This document shows positions 40,902 to 48,494 of a stretch of 64,000 nt of DNA, one piece after another (position 1 is the stretch's first letter; every line of letters starts with the position of its first letter). The position numbers and the translations under genes were made by a program. This DNA is from S015-6 sp964384945 (GTDB taxonomy: Bacteria; Desulfobacterota; DSWW01): the NCBI GenBank assembly GCA_964384945.1, contig CAYLMK010000001.1, positions 372,001 through 436,000 of the forward strand, written 5' to 3'. The notes beneath the pieces are model-generated. The model was given only the letters and a program-made list of their open reading frames with translations. It was not told where the DNA came from and made no database searches.

Positions 40902-41638
40902 ACGCCACCGAATCCAAACCACAGAACGGCGCCCCGCTCATCGAGTTGCAGGGCGTGACCAAGGTCTACGGAACAGGCAGCGCTGCCATGCATGCGCTCC
41001 GGGGCGTGGACTTGCGCATCGAGCGCGGCGAGTTCGTCGCGATCATGGGCGCGAGCGGTTCGGGCAAAAGCACCTGCATGAACATCCTGGGCTGCCTCGA
41101 TACCCCGACCGCCGGCCGGTATCGCTTTCAGGGCGTCGAGGTCGGAACGCTCACCCGCAATCAGCGGGCGCTTTTGCGCCGTTACTACCTGGGCTTCGTC
41201 TTTCAAAGCTATAACCTGCTCAACCGCACCTCGGCCCTCGAAAACGTGGAACTGCCGCTGATCTACCGTAGCGAACCCCTGCGTGCCCGGCATCTGCGGG
41301 CACGGCAGGCCTTGCAGCAAGTGGGACTCACGGGCTGGGAGCACCACACGCCCGGTGAGCTGTCCGGCGGGCAGCAGCAGCGGGTGGCCATCGCGCGTGC
41401 CATTGTCACCCAGCCTGTCGTTCTGCTGGCCGATGAGCCTACGGGTAACCTCGACTCCTCCCGCAGCGTCGAGATTATGGACCTCTTGACGTCCCTGAAC
41501 CGCGATCAGGGAATCACGATTGTCATGGTGACCCACGAGCCTGACATGGCCGCCTACGCCAAGCGGACGGTGCATTTCCGGGACGGTCTCATCGAGCCGG
41601 ATCGGTCAAGCAAGGAAGAAGTCGTATGGTCAGCATGA
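40898..41638 (+). CDS. MacB/LolD-type ABC transporter ATPase
   Basis: 246 residues. Walker A GASGSGKST, signature LSGGQQQR, Walker B VVLLADEPTGNLD and the switch His in MVTHEPDMA are intact. The ATPase belongs to the MacB/LolD/FtsE group. In E. coli MacB the ATPase and permease are fused; here they are separate genes overlapping by 13 bp. Confidence 0.93.
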   Translation: MNATESKPQNGAPLIELQGVTKVYGTGSAAMHALRGVDLRIERGEFVAIMGASGSGKSTCMNILGCLDTPTAGRYRFQGVEVGTLTRNQRALLRRYYLGFVFQSYNLLNRTSALENVELPLIYRSEPLRARHLRARQALQQVGLTGWEHHTPGELSGGQQQRVAIARAIVTQPVVLLADEPTGNLDSSRSVEIMDLLTSLNRDQGITIVMVTHEPDMAAYAKRTVHFRDGLIEPDRSSKEEVVWSA

Positions 41639-42840
41639 TCGGAAACGCGCTCTTGCTCGCTCTGCGCGAGCTTCGGCGCAATGTCATGCGTTCCATTTTG
41701 ACCATGCTGGGCATCATCATCGGCGTCGCGGCCGTCATCATCCTGGTGACGCTGGGCAGCGGTGCGACCCAGCGGGTGACCGAACAAATCGCCAGCCTTG
41801 GGAGCAACCTCCTCATGGTCACCCCCGGCAAGCATATGGGCCCAGGCCAGAGTTCCGGCGCCGCGCTTTTCAAGGTGGCGGACGCCGAAGCCATCGCGCG
41901 CGATGTTGCCGGGCTGGCCGCCTTGGCCCCCGTGGCGAGCCGTTCCACCACCGCCATCTACGCCAACGAAAACTGGGCCACTACGGTGACCGGCACCACC
42001 GACCAATACTTCACATTGAGCAACCGGCGGATCGAGGAGGGCCGGGCCTTCACCGCCAGCGAGGCGCGCAGCGGTGCGGCCGTTTGCGTCGTCGGTGAGA
42101 CCGTGCGCAGCAAGCTGTTTGGCCGCCAAAGCCCCATAGGTAGCAGGATTCGTCTGCAGAAACTCTCCTGCGAAGTCATCGGCCTTCTTGAAGCCAAAGG
42201 CCAGTCCACCATGGGCACCGATCAGGATGATCTCATCGTGGTGCCGTTGCGCACCTTTCAGCGCCGCATCGCGGGCAACGACGACGTCAGTCTCATCCAG
42301 GTCTCCGTGAAGGACGGCGGCTCCACGGAGCGAGCGAAACGCGATATCGCACGGCTCATGCGAGTGCGCCGCCATCTCTCTTCCAACGAGGACGACAACT
42401 TCAACGTGATGGACATGAAGGAAATCGCCTCCATGCTTTCCGGGACCACACAGACAATGACCATGCTGCTTGGGGCGGTGGCTGCGGTCAGCCTGTTGGT
42501 GGGCGGCATCGGCATCATGAACATCATGCTGGTTTCGGTGACGGAGCGGACACGTGAGATCGGCACCCGCCTGGCGATCGGTGCGCTCGAACGAGAAGTG
42601 CTCCTCCAGTTTCTCGTCGAGGCCGTCGTGCTTTCCTCCTGCGGCGGTCTGATTGGGATTGTCCTGGCCCTGGCCGCTTCTGCCTCCCTCGCCGGACTCT
42701 TGCAGGTGCCATTCGTCTTCAACGGGCCGGTAGTGCTCATCGGTTTTGCATTTTCTACTGCTGTCGGTGTCGTCTTCGGTTACGTCCCGGCCCGCAAGGC
42801 GGCACGGCTCGATCCCATCGAAGCACTGCGGCATGAATAG
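41626..42840 (+). CDS. MacB-like ABC transporter permease (FtsX/MacB fold)
   Basis: 404 residues. N-terminal helix (ILTMLGIIIGVAAVIILVTLGSG), a periplasmic MacB-PCD domain (~50-270) with the GRQSPIGSRIRL pattern, then three helices in the FtsX domain (TMLLGAVAAVSLLVGGIGIMNIMLVSVTERTREIGTRLAIGA; VLIGFAFSTAVGVVFGYVPARKAARLDPIEALRHE). The motif ERTREIGTRLAIGA and the final ARKAARLDPIEALR are MacB hallmarks. With the two upstream proteins it forms a tripartite exporter of small molecules or peptides. Confidence 0.93.
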   Translation: MVSMIGNALLLALRELRRNVMRSILTMLGIIIGVAAVIILVTLGSGATQRVTEQIASLGSNLLMVTPGKHMGPGQSSGAALFKVADAEAIARDVAGLAALAPVASRSTTAIYANENWATTVTGTTDQYFTLSNRRIEEGRAFTASEARSGAAVCVVGETVRSKLFGRQSPIGSRIRLQKLSCEVIGLLEAKGQSTMGTDQDDLIVVPLRTFQRRIAGNDDVSLIQVSVKDGGSTERAKRDIARLMRVRRHLSSNEDDNFNVMDMKEIASMLSGTTQTMTMLLGAVAAVSLLVGGIGIMNIMLVSVTERTREIGTRLAIGALEREVLLQFLVEAVVLSSCGGLIGIVLALAASASLAGLLQVPFVFNGPVVLIGFAFSTAVGVVFGYVPARKAARLDPIEALRHE

Positions 42841-42971
42841 CACCGTCAGAGACAACTTTGCCTCCGATGCCGGTTTCTCACCCACCCTGTGACGTTCGGG
42901 ATGGAGATCTCCTTCCCCCAACAACGTTCTTGACAAGCCCCCTTCGAATTCATTTTTAAAATGGAATTGAT

Positions 42972-43238
42972 TTGAAAACTCAGTTTTATATAAGAGATCA
43001 TGGTAACGAGTTTCTATTCCTGGATTATGATCCAGAATCGACCGACAATCGGCCTATTGACACTTCCGGCCTCCTTATTGGAGATACCTTCCGCATGATT
43101 CGCCGGATTGAATCTTCGACGGGGTGGGAAGTTGATGGGTTACCGAACCCCGTTCCGGAACCAGCAACTATACTACTTATTGGCACTGGTTTGGTCGGTT
43201 TTGCGGGAACACGCATAAGGAAACGTTTCAAGAATTAG
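42972..43238 (+). pseudogene. PEP-CTERM protein tail, probably a truncated gene
   Basis: The frame (TTG start at 42972, open from a TAA at 42957) encodes 88 residues without a signal peptide. The C-terminus has the full PEP-CTERM sorting signal: VPEPATILLIGTGLVGFAGTRIRKRFKN in pieces, i.e. PEP motif, hydrophobic helix and basic end. Exosortase normally cleaves such tails, but exported PEP-CTERM proteins need an N-terminal signal, which is missing, so this looks like the 3' end of a lost gene. Base composition is clearly more AT-rich than the neighbourhood, a sign of foreign origin. No exosortase gene is in the window. Confidence 0.6.
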
Positions 43239-43267
43239 TCAGACTGGCATTACTAAATACCACTATG

Positions 43268-43292
43268 GGCCGGGCTTCAGTCCGGCCTTTTT
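43268..43292 (+). terminator. Intrinsic terminator after the PEP-CTERM remnant
   Basis: A near-perfect 9-bp GC stem (GGCCGGGCT / AGTCCGGCC, one G-T wobble) with a 2-base loop, followed by TTTTT, is a standard rho-independent terminator. It may close the efflux operon or the PEP-CTERM remnant. Confidence 0.75.
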
Positions 43293-43400
43293 GCGTCAGC
43301 TATTTGATTCTCCCGCTCATCGGCCTCAGGGGATGCCTTGAATCGAAGCCAAGGGCGACAACCCGGTCGCCGGCACGGATTGCCCGACACCCACCCATGA

Positions 43401-43545
43401 CGGGGCGCTGGAAGCTGCCTGGTCGCGGAAGAACCCTTGGACCCTCTTCACCGGGAACACAAACTGGTCGGAAACTGGCAGGGACGACGCGAGTGCCATG
43501 TTGAATCGGACTGGCTTCTCATCTACAAGGTGGGCGGAGGGAAAA
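43401..43545 (+). pseudogene. Remnant of a YafQ-type RelE-superfamily toxin gene
   Basis: From just after an in-frame TGA the DNA encodes AEEPLDPLHREHKLVGNW and QGRRECHVESDWLLIYKV before running into the gatB fragment. This matches the C-terminal half of YafQ toxins (EEPLPxxYRDHxLxGxWKGxRExHIxPDWLLIYxx). The N-terminal half and any antitoxin gene (dinJ-like) are missing, and the frame is broken at the join, so it is inactive. Confidence 0.65.
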
Positions 43546-43551
43546 GGGTTC

Positions 43552-43740
43552 AGGCAGATCACCGACCCGGAAGCGCTTTCGGCCATTTTGGACGGCGTCC
43601 TGGCAGACCACCCCGATGCCGTGGCCAATTGGCGGGCCGGGAAGAAGCGGGCCGCCGGCTTTCTCATCGGTCAGGCCTTGCAGCGCTCAGGGGGCAGAGC
43701 GAATCCCCGGTCGCTCGCCAGGCTGCCGGAGGGCAGGTGA
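43552..43740 (+). pseudogene. 3' fragment of gatB (aspartyl/glutamyl-tRNA amidotransferase subunit B)
   Basis: The frame encodes RQITDPEALSAILDGVLAD, HPDAVANWRAGKKRAAGFLIG and QALQRSGGRANPRSLARLPEG. This is the C-terminal YqeY-like/helical domain of GatB (AVADYRAGKEKALGFLVGQVMKATGGxANP in typical sequences). No upstream gatB catalytic part is present. Its last 87 bases are part of the 128-bp direct repeat. Confidence 0.75.
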
Positions 43741-43781
43741 GGTCCGCGCCTCCAACCGGGCGGGGCTAACGGCTCGCGGCA
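43654..43781. repeat. Direct repeat copy 1 (gatB tail plus 16 bp of nrfA 3' end)
   Basis: 128 bp matching 44512-44639 at about 93% (nine mismatches counted, seven in the non-coding stretch between the gatB stop and the nrfA stop). It ends with CTAACGGCTCGCGGCA, which is the reverse of the last codons and stop of nrfA, though nrfA itself is only at the second copy. Confidence 0.85.
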
Positions 43782-43820
43782 TTGGATTTCCAGCCGGCTG
43801 TTTGGTACGATTCAAACGTT

Positions 43821-44201
43821 ATGGAAATGCAAACCGAAGAATGGCTGAAGCAATCCGATTACGATATGGAGACCGCCGACTATATGTGGCAAGGCGGTCG
43901 GCACATGTACGCCGTCTTCATGTGCCACCTTGCCATCGAAAAGGCGCTCAAGGGACTCTACTTCGAGAAGCGTCGGAAGCTCCCGCCAAGATCTCACAAT
44001 CTGATTCATCTGCTGAACGAGGTCGGAATCAAGCCCCCGGAAGATCCAGGCAAGTTTATTGTGAAACTGAGCGAGGCCAGCGTCCCAACGCGCTATCCTG
44101 AATGCCTGGCCAGGCTTCAGCAGACTTACACGGAGGCCGTTGTCCAAGACATTCTTGCCGAGGCTCGGGAGGTCATTCTGTGGATAAGAAGGCAGCTATA
44201 G
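43821..44201 (+). CDS. HEPN domain protein (toxin-like partner of MNT)
   Basis: 126 residues from the ATG at 43821 (a longer frame begins at 43782). The HEPN pattern is clear: WLKQSDYDMETADYMWQGGRHMYAVFMCHLAIEKALKGLYF, then the conserved Arg and His in RSHNLIH (R-x5-H, within the R-x4-6-H RNase motif range), and a final helix. HEPN proteins paired with a nucleotidyltransferase often work as toxin and antitoxin: HEPN cuts RNA, and MNT blocks it, in the best studied pairs by adding AMP to it. The downstream MNT gene overlaps by 22 bp. Flanking direct repeats suggest it was inserted. Confidence 0.85.
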   Translation: MEMQTEEWLKQSDYDMETADYMWQGGRHMYAVFMCHLAIEKALKGLYFEKRRKLPPRSHNLIHLLNEVGIKPPEDPGKFIVKLSEASVPTRYPECLARLQQTYTEAVVQDILAEAREVILWIRRQL

Positions 44202-44500
44202 AGGCTGTCGCCAAGTTCCGCCAAGCCATCGAAGCGCGTGGCATTCGACCTCACAAGATCATCCTGTTCGGCTCGTACGCCACCGGTGCCAACCGCGAAG
44301 GCAGCGACATTGACATTGTCGTTATCTCCGACGACTTTGTCGGCAGAAGTTACTGGGAGCGAATCGACATCTTGTCCGATGCCGTCTATGAAGTCTTTGC
44401 TCCGGTCGAGGCAACGGCTCTCACACGCGAGGAATGGGAGCGGGGTGATTCATTCGTTGCCGCATTCGCCCGAGATGGCGAGGTGCTCTTTGCAGCCTGA
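44180..44500 (+). CDS. MNT-type nucleotidyltransferase (minimal, antitoxin-like)
   Basis: 106 residues from a GTG at 44180, chosen for GGGAGG seven bases upstream; the frame extends to 44102 but without a start or ribosome site. The nucleotidyltransferase signature is complete: LFGSYATGANREGSDIDIVVI (G-S...D-x-D), with a further Glu at the usual third-acid region. Overlap with the HEPN gene indicates translational coupling. In the family the pair forms a type of toxin-antitoxin in which MNT neutralises HEPN. The gatB copy-2 fragment begins three bases after its stop. Confidence 0.87.
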   Translation: MDKKAAIEAVAKFRQAIEARGIRPHKIILFGSYATGANREGSDIDIVVISDDFVGRSYWERIDILSDAVYEVFAPVEATALTREEWERGDSFVAAFARDGEVLFAA

Positions 44501-44502
44501 CG

Positions 44503-44598
44503 GAGAAGTCCGCCGGCTTTCTCATCGGTCAGGCCATGCGGCGCTCAGGGGGCAGAGCGAATCCCCGGTCGCTCGCCAGGCTGCCGGAGGGCAGGTGA
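44503..44598 (+). pseudogene. Second gatB 3' end fragment
   Basis: The frame EKSAGFLIGQAMRRSGGRANPRSLARLPEGR ends in the TGA at 44596-44598. It is the same GatB tail as at 43654-43740 but closer to usual GatB at the joint (GKEKSAGFL). It starts right after the MNT stop codon and lies convergent to nrfA. Confidence 0.75.
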
Positions 44599-44639
44599 GG
44601 TCCGCGCCCGGAATCGGGCAAGTCTAACGGCTCGCGGCA
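44512..44639. repeat. Direct repeat copy 2 (gatB tail plus nrfA 3' end)
   Basis: Partner of the repeat at 43654-43781, 858 bp apart. In this copy the nrfA gene really continues beyond the repeat, so this is the original junction: gatB 3' end facing the nrfA 3' end. Confidence 0.85.
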
Positions 44640-46036
44640 CGGAAGCCCGCGTCGCGGAGCGCGAGCTGGCCCTGCCGGGCGAGGTCGATCGACTCGGCCA
44701 GGATGCGGGCCGCCTCCTGCGGCGCATGGAAGCCGGTGGAGTTCTCCGACTCCACGAAATCGAGGCGGAACTGGGCCTGCCGCTGCAGCCGCCGAGCCGG
44801 TCCGAGCGCCTCGTCGCTCATGCCGTCGTCACGGGCCTTCCCCAGGTCGGCGATCAGCGCCACCAGCGCCTCCATGGAGCGTTCCCGCAGGTCATGCGTC
44901 CGTTCCTGGATCGCCTCGGCCCGGGCCTTGATCTCCTCCTCCGCCACGTTGTGGCAGGTCTGGCAGGCATGGTTGAGGTTGAGGAGCGGCGAGCGCACGT
45001 GGTGGTCGGAGATCTTGAAGGCGCCCACGCGCCGGTAGCCCATGTGGCAGTCGGCGCACGCCACCCCGGCGCGGGCGTGGATGCCCTGGTTCCAGAGTTC
45101 GAACTCGGGATGCTGCGCCTTGAGCACCCGCGCCCCGGTCCCGGCGTGGGTCCAGTCCGCAAAGTCGACCGCATCGTAGTAGGCCAGCATCTCCTCGATC
45201 TTCAGGCCCTGCGCCCACGGGTAGACGAGGCGCTTCTCCTCCCCCTTGAAGTAGTACTCCACATGGCACTGGCCGCACACGAACGAGCGCATCTCCTGGC
45301 GCGTGGCGTCCCGGTTAACGTCGTAGTCGCTCACCCCCTGCGACGCCTTGAGCGCCCGCATCCCTTCCAGGAACGCGGGGCGGGTGACGCGGAGCTGCAT
45401 GGAGACCGGGTCGTGGCAGTCGATGCACGACACCGGGTACCGGACGTCCTGGCGCGCCTCAGCCCAGGGCATGGCGTTCAGCCGCTCGAACCCCCGCACC
45501 GGATCGCCCTCCCCCAGGGTCATGTAGGCGACGTAAGCGGAGGCGTGGCAGTTGATGCAGGTGCCGGGCTGCCGGACCACCCGCTGGCGCTCGGTGAACG
45601 TCTGGTCCTCGAGCATGTAGGCGTGCCCTCGTTTCTCGCGGTAGTCGACCGCGAAGGCGTAGCCCGCCCACATGACCTTCAGGCGCGGGTCCTCCTCGAG
45701 CATCGAGCGGGCCACCACCGAGCGCGGGTCGACCTCGGTCGGGGTGCGGGGAAGCGCCTCGCTTCCGCCGAAGCGGGTGCGCACCTGGTCCACCGTGCGT
45801 AGGTACTGGTCGTAGTGCAGCGGGAAGTTGCGTCCCCAGACGGCAGGGTCTTCGGTGCGGTCGTCCACCTCGGCCACGCGGAAGAAAGGGTTCTTCGCCT
45901 CCTGCTTTCGCTCCAAGATGTTCACGAGCAGCGCCGCAACGCCGGCCGCGACGATCGCAACCACCGCGGCGGAGAAGAGGAGCAGGCGCACGAGACGGTG
46001 CGGCTTCGGCACGGCGGAGGGGCTCTCGGTCATCAC
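44624..46036 (-). CDS. nrfA: Cytochrome c nitrite reductase, catalytic subunit (NrfA)
   Basis: 470 residues with an N-terminal membrane anchor (LLLFSAAVVAIVAAGVAALLV). Five CxxCH haem sites in order: CINCH, CIDCH, CGQCH, CADCH and CQTCH. The CGQCHVEYYF segment carries the calcium and active-site Tyr region of NrfA, and the HPEFELWNQGIHARAGVACADCH block is the usual Glu/Gln calcium and haem-4 region. The first site is CxxCH where E. coli has the special CxxCK, so the active-site haem is probably His-liganded, as in the CxxCH class of NrfA. It reduces nitrite to ammonium with six electrons, in the periplasm. It follows nrfH by 10 bp in the same operon. Confidence 0.92.
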   Translation of the reverse strand: MMTESPSAVPKPHRLVRLLLFSAAVVAIVAAGVAALLVNILERKQEAKNPFFRVAEVDDRTEDPAVWGRNFPLHYDQYLRTVDQVRTRFGGSEALPRTPTEVDPRSVVARSMLEEDPRLKVMWAGYAFAVDYREKRGHAYMLEDQTFTERQRVVRQPGTCINCHASAYVAYMTLGEGDPVRGFERLNAMPWAEARQDVRYPVSCIDCHDPVSMQLRVTRPAFLEGMRALKASQGVSDYDVNRDATRQEMRSFVCGQCHVEYYFKGEEKRLVYPWAQGLKIEEMLAYYDAVDFADWTHAGTGARVLKAQHPEFELWNQGIHARAGVACADCHMGYRRVGAFKISDHHVRSPLLNLNHACQTCHNVAEEEIKARAEAIQERTHDLRERSMEALVALIADLGKARDDGMSDEALGPARRLQRQAQFRLDFVESENSTGFHAPQEAARILAESIDLARQGQLALRDAGFRAASR

Positions 46037-46046
46037 GTCCTCCCGG

Positions 46047-46505
46047 TTACAGGTGGCCTACACGGCGGTGGCAGCGCAGACACTCGATCCTTTCCGCGGC
46101 CGGCCGCGCCGCGTCCATGGCGGTGACGATGGCGCCGTGACAGCGGCGGCATTGAGACTCCGCCACGCGTCGGCTGCCCTCCTTGATGCGGATCGGGTCG
46201 AAAAACGCGCCCGATGTGAACGCGAACGAATGCCAGAAGCCGTTGGAGGCCTTGGTTGCATACTTGAAAACCAGGTTGTGAGGGGTGTGGCAGTCGTTGC
46301 ACACGGCGACGTGGCGGTGCGAGGATTTCATCCACCCGCCGAAGTGCTCCGCCATGGCGTGGCAGTTGGCGCAAGCCGCCGGATCGTTGGTGAGATAGGA
46401 GCCGCCCTCGGCGTAGAGAAAGGTATAGAGGCCCAATCCGGCCGCCGCCCCGAGCGCCACGCTCAAGGTCATGGCAGCCATCACCACGGCACGAGCGCCC
46501 TGCAT
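46047..46505 (-). CDS. nrfH: NrfH-like quinol dehydrogenase of the nitrite reductase complex
   Basis: 152 residues from the ATG at 46505 (the longer frame begins 48 bp earlier). One N-terminal helix (VVMAAMTLSVALGAAAGLGLYTFLY), then four haem sites: CANCH, CNDCH, CRRCH and CLRCH. The first is CANCHAM, matching the CxxCHxM motif in which the Met ligates haem 1 of NrfH. It takes electrons from menaquinol and passes them to NrfA; the order nrfH-nrfA is the usual one in deltaproteobacteria. NapC/NirT family. Confidence 0.93.
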   Translation of the reverse strand: MQGARAVVMAAMTLSVALGAAAGLGLYTFLYAEGGSYLTNDPAACANCHAMAEHFGGWMKSSHRHVAVCNDCHTPHNLVFKYATKASNGFWHSFAFTSGAFFDPIRIKEGSRRVAESQCRRCHGAIVTAMDAARPAAERIECLRCHRRVGHL

Positions 46506-46687
46506 CTGCGCCTCCCTGCACATCCGACCGGCCGGCCATACCGCTCGGGCCATCGCGGCAGGCCCGTCTCAGGAGTAGGATGCGAGGTCTGTTCCGGAAG
46601 GAAGCAGGATAGGCAAGCAGCGTTCTTGTGTCAAGAAAGAGAGCCTTCCCAAGCGCGTGATGCCGCAGGCAAGGGCCCGAGGCGGGT

Positions 46688-47512
46688 TCACGGGCATTTG
46701 GGGGCGCCGGCATAGGCGAACTTGATCCCGTCGAACAGGATGGCGCCTTCGTCCTTGGAGATCACCTGGAAGGGAATCCTCCTGGTCCGTCCATCCGGGT
46801 ACGTCACAAGGATCACCCCCTGGGTCTTGTCTCCCTGGACGGTCCATCGCGCCGCGCCGCTCTGGCTGTTGACGCCGCCCCAGACCGGATCCCCCGCACT
46901 GCCCGAGGCGCTGAACTCGTAGGTATCCAGGTAGCGGCCGTCCGGGCACAACGTCACCGTGCGCTCGGTGCCGGCGCTGCCGTAGATCGTGGAGCCGCTC
47001 GAATAGGAGTAGTAACTCCCGGAGAAGTAGCTCATGAGGGCGCTCGCGCCCTCGGACGCGGCCGGGGGAGAAGGCGCAACCGGAGGCGGGGAGGCCGGCG
47101 GTTTCGGGGCCGTGCCCGCGGCCGCGGGCGGGGAAACTTCCGGGATCTTCGTCTGCCCGCCCTCCGACGAACGTACAAACTCGAGAGAACGGGAGGCAAC
47201 CTCGCCGTTGCTGTCGGCCTCGATCAGCGTGAACACCAGAACGGCTCCCTCGAATTCCGCCTCAAAAAGGGATTGCCCGGAGCCTCCGGTGATCATCCCG
47301 GATGCGATCCCCTCCTCGACAGTGCCTTCCAGGCCGCGGCGCGTCCCATCGGCGCCCGACAGGGTCCCGGTGATCCTGCCCGAGGCGTCCTCGTTGAGCA
47401 CGAGGGTCAAGCCTTCGGACTTCATGACATAGGTTCCACGGTAACCCTCGCCGAAGGCGGTGCCGACGGCCAGCCATCCGACCAGCAGGACAAGAACGAA
47501 TACCTTGCGCAT
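46688..47512 (-). CDS. Hypothetical secreted protein with Pro-rich linker
   Basis: 274 residues from the ATG at 47512 (GGGAGGGTT upstream). A signal peptide (VFVLVLLVGWLAVGTAFG-E) leads to a first beta domain (YRGTYVMKSEGLTLVLNEDASGRITGTLSGADGT), a linker rich in Pro and Ala, and a C-terminal domain from about residue 155 (MSYFSGSYYSYSSGSTIYGSAGTERTVTLCPDGRYLDTYEFS). The second domain is of a type seen in uncharacterised secreted deltaproteobacterial proteins, but I cannot assign a function. It is divergent from the crotonase genes. Confidence 0.7.
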   Translation of the reverse strand: MRKVFVLVLLVGWLAVGTAFGEGYRGTYVMKSEGLTLVLNEDASGRITGTLSGADGTRRGLEGTVEEGIASGMITGGSGQSLFEAEFEGAVLVFTLIEADSNGEVASRSLEFVRSSEGGQTKIPEVSPPAAAGTAPKPPASPPPVAPSPPAASEGASALMSYFSGSYYSYSSGSTIYGSAGTERTVTLCPDGRYLDTYEFSASGSAGDPVWGGVNSQSGAARWTVQGDKTQGVILVTYPDGRTRRIPFQVISKDEGAILFDGIKFAYAGAPKCP

Positions 47513-47686
47513 GTAGGAACCCTCCCTTCCCTTTGCTTGGCCGTCAGGAGAGTAGCAGGCAACGGCAGGAGGATACAAGCAGAAACCCACGGATGCCCGC
47601 GAGCTCTCCAAGGATTGACCCGCCCGGCCTGCCTTCCATATAGTGAGCACGCCTCGCAACCGAACCGCGGAGGATCGGAATCCACC

Positions 47687-48478
47687 ATGAAGACATCCCC
47701 GGATGAGCCCGTACGCCTCGACAGAAAAGGCTTCGTTGCCGCCGTCACCTTGAACAGGCCTCCCCACAATCCCCTGGGCATGGCCGTGATCGACCGGCTG
47801 GAGGAACTCTTCACCGAACTCGCCTCGGACGAATCCGTGCGGGCCGTCGTGCTCACGGGCGCGGGAGACCGCAGCTTCTCGGTAGGGGCGGACATCAAGG
47901 AGTTCGGGACCGGTATTGAGAGGATAGGCTTGAAGGGCTTCATCGACCAGAGGCTCCGCGTTGCGGACCGGATCGAGAAGCTGCCCAAACCCGTTGTCTG
48001 CGCGATCCGCGGCGCGTGCGTCGGCGGCGGCCTGGAGTTCGCCCTGGCGTGCCATTTCCGAATAGCGGCCGAGGGAGCACGAATCGGGCTCCCGGAGATC
48101 GAGCTGGGGATCGTGCCGGCCTGGGGCGGCACGCAGCGGCTCACGCGCACGGTGGGCCGCGCTCACGCCCTGGACCTGATGCTCCGGGCCAGGCTGATCG
48201 GAGCGGAAGAGGCCTATCGCATCGGCCTGGTGAACGAGGTCTGCCGGCCCGCCGATCTGCTCGACCGCGCCCACGCCCTGGCGGGCGAGCTGGCCGAGAA
48301 GCCTCCCATCGCGGTGGCCGGCATCCTGAAGGCCGTGATCGAGGGAGGGGCGCTTCCCCTCGAAGACGGACTCGCCCTGGAATTCGCCGCCGTGGAGAGG
48401 ACGAGCGGCACCGAAGATGCCGGCGAGGGGATCTCGGCATTCTTCGAGAAGCGCAAGCCGGTCTTTCGCGGCAGGTAG
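47687..48478 (+). CDS. Enoyl-CoA hydratase/isomerase family protein (first)
   Basis: 263 residues from the ATG at 47687; the longer frame is overlap artefact. The crotonase pattern is clear: AAVTLNRPPHNPLGMAVIDRLEELF, the oxyanion-hole segment DRSFSVGADIKEF (residues ~65-75), IRGACVGGGLEFALACHFRIAAEGARIGLPEIELGIVPAWGGTQRLTRTVG and the C-terminal helices. Glu residues of the ELGI block match catalytic positions, so hydratase activity is likely. It lies 16 bp before the second crotonase. Confidence 0.9.
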   Translation: MKTSPDEPVRLDRKGFVAAVTLNRPPHNPLGMAVIDRLEELFTELASDESVRAVVLTGAGDRSFSVGADIKEFGTGIERIGLKGFIDQRLRVADRIEKLPKPVVCAIRGACVGGGLEFALACHFRIAAEGARIGLPEIELGIVPAWGGTQRLTRTVGRAHALDLMLRARLIGAEEAYRIGLVNEVCRPADLLDRAHALAGELAEKPPIAVAGILKAVIEGGALPLEDGLALEFAAVERTSGTEDAGEGISAFFEKRKPVFRGR

Positions 48479-48494
48479 AGAAAGGAGAACCGGG

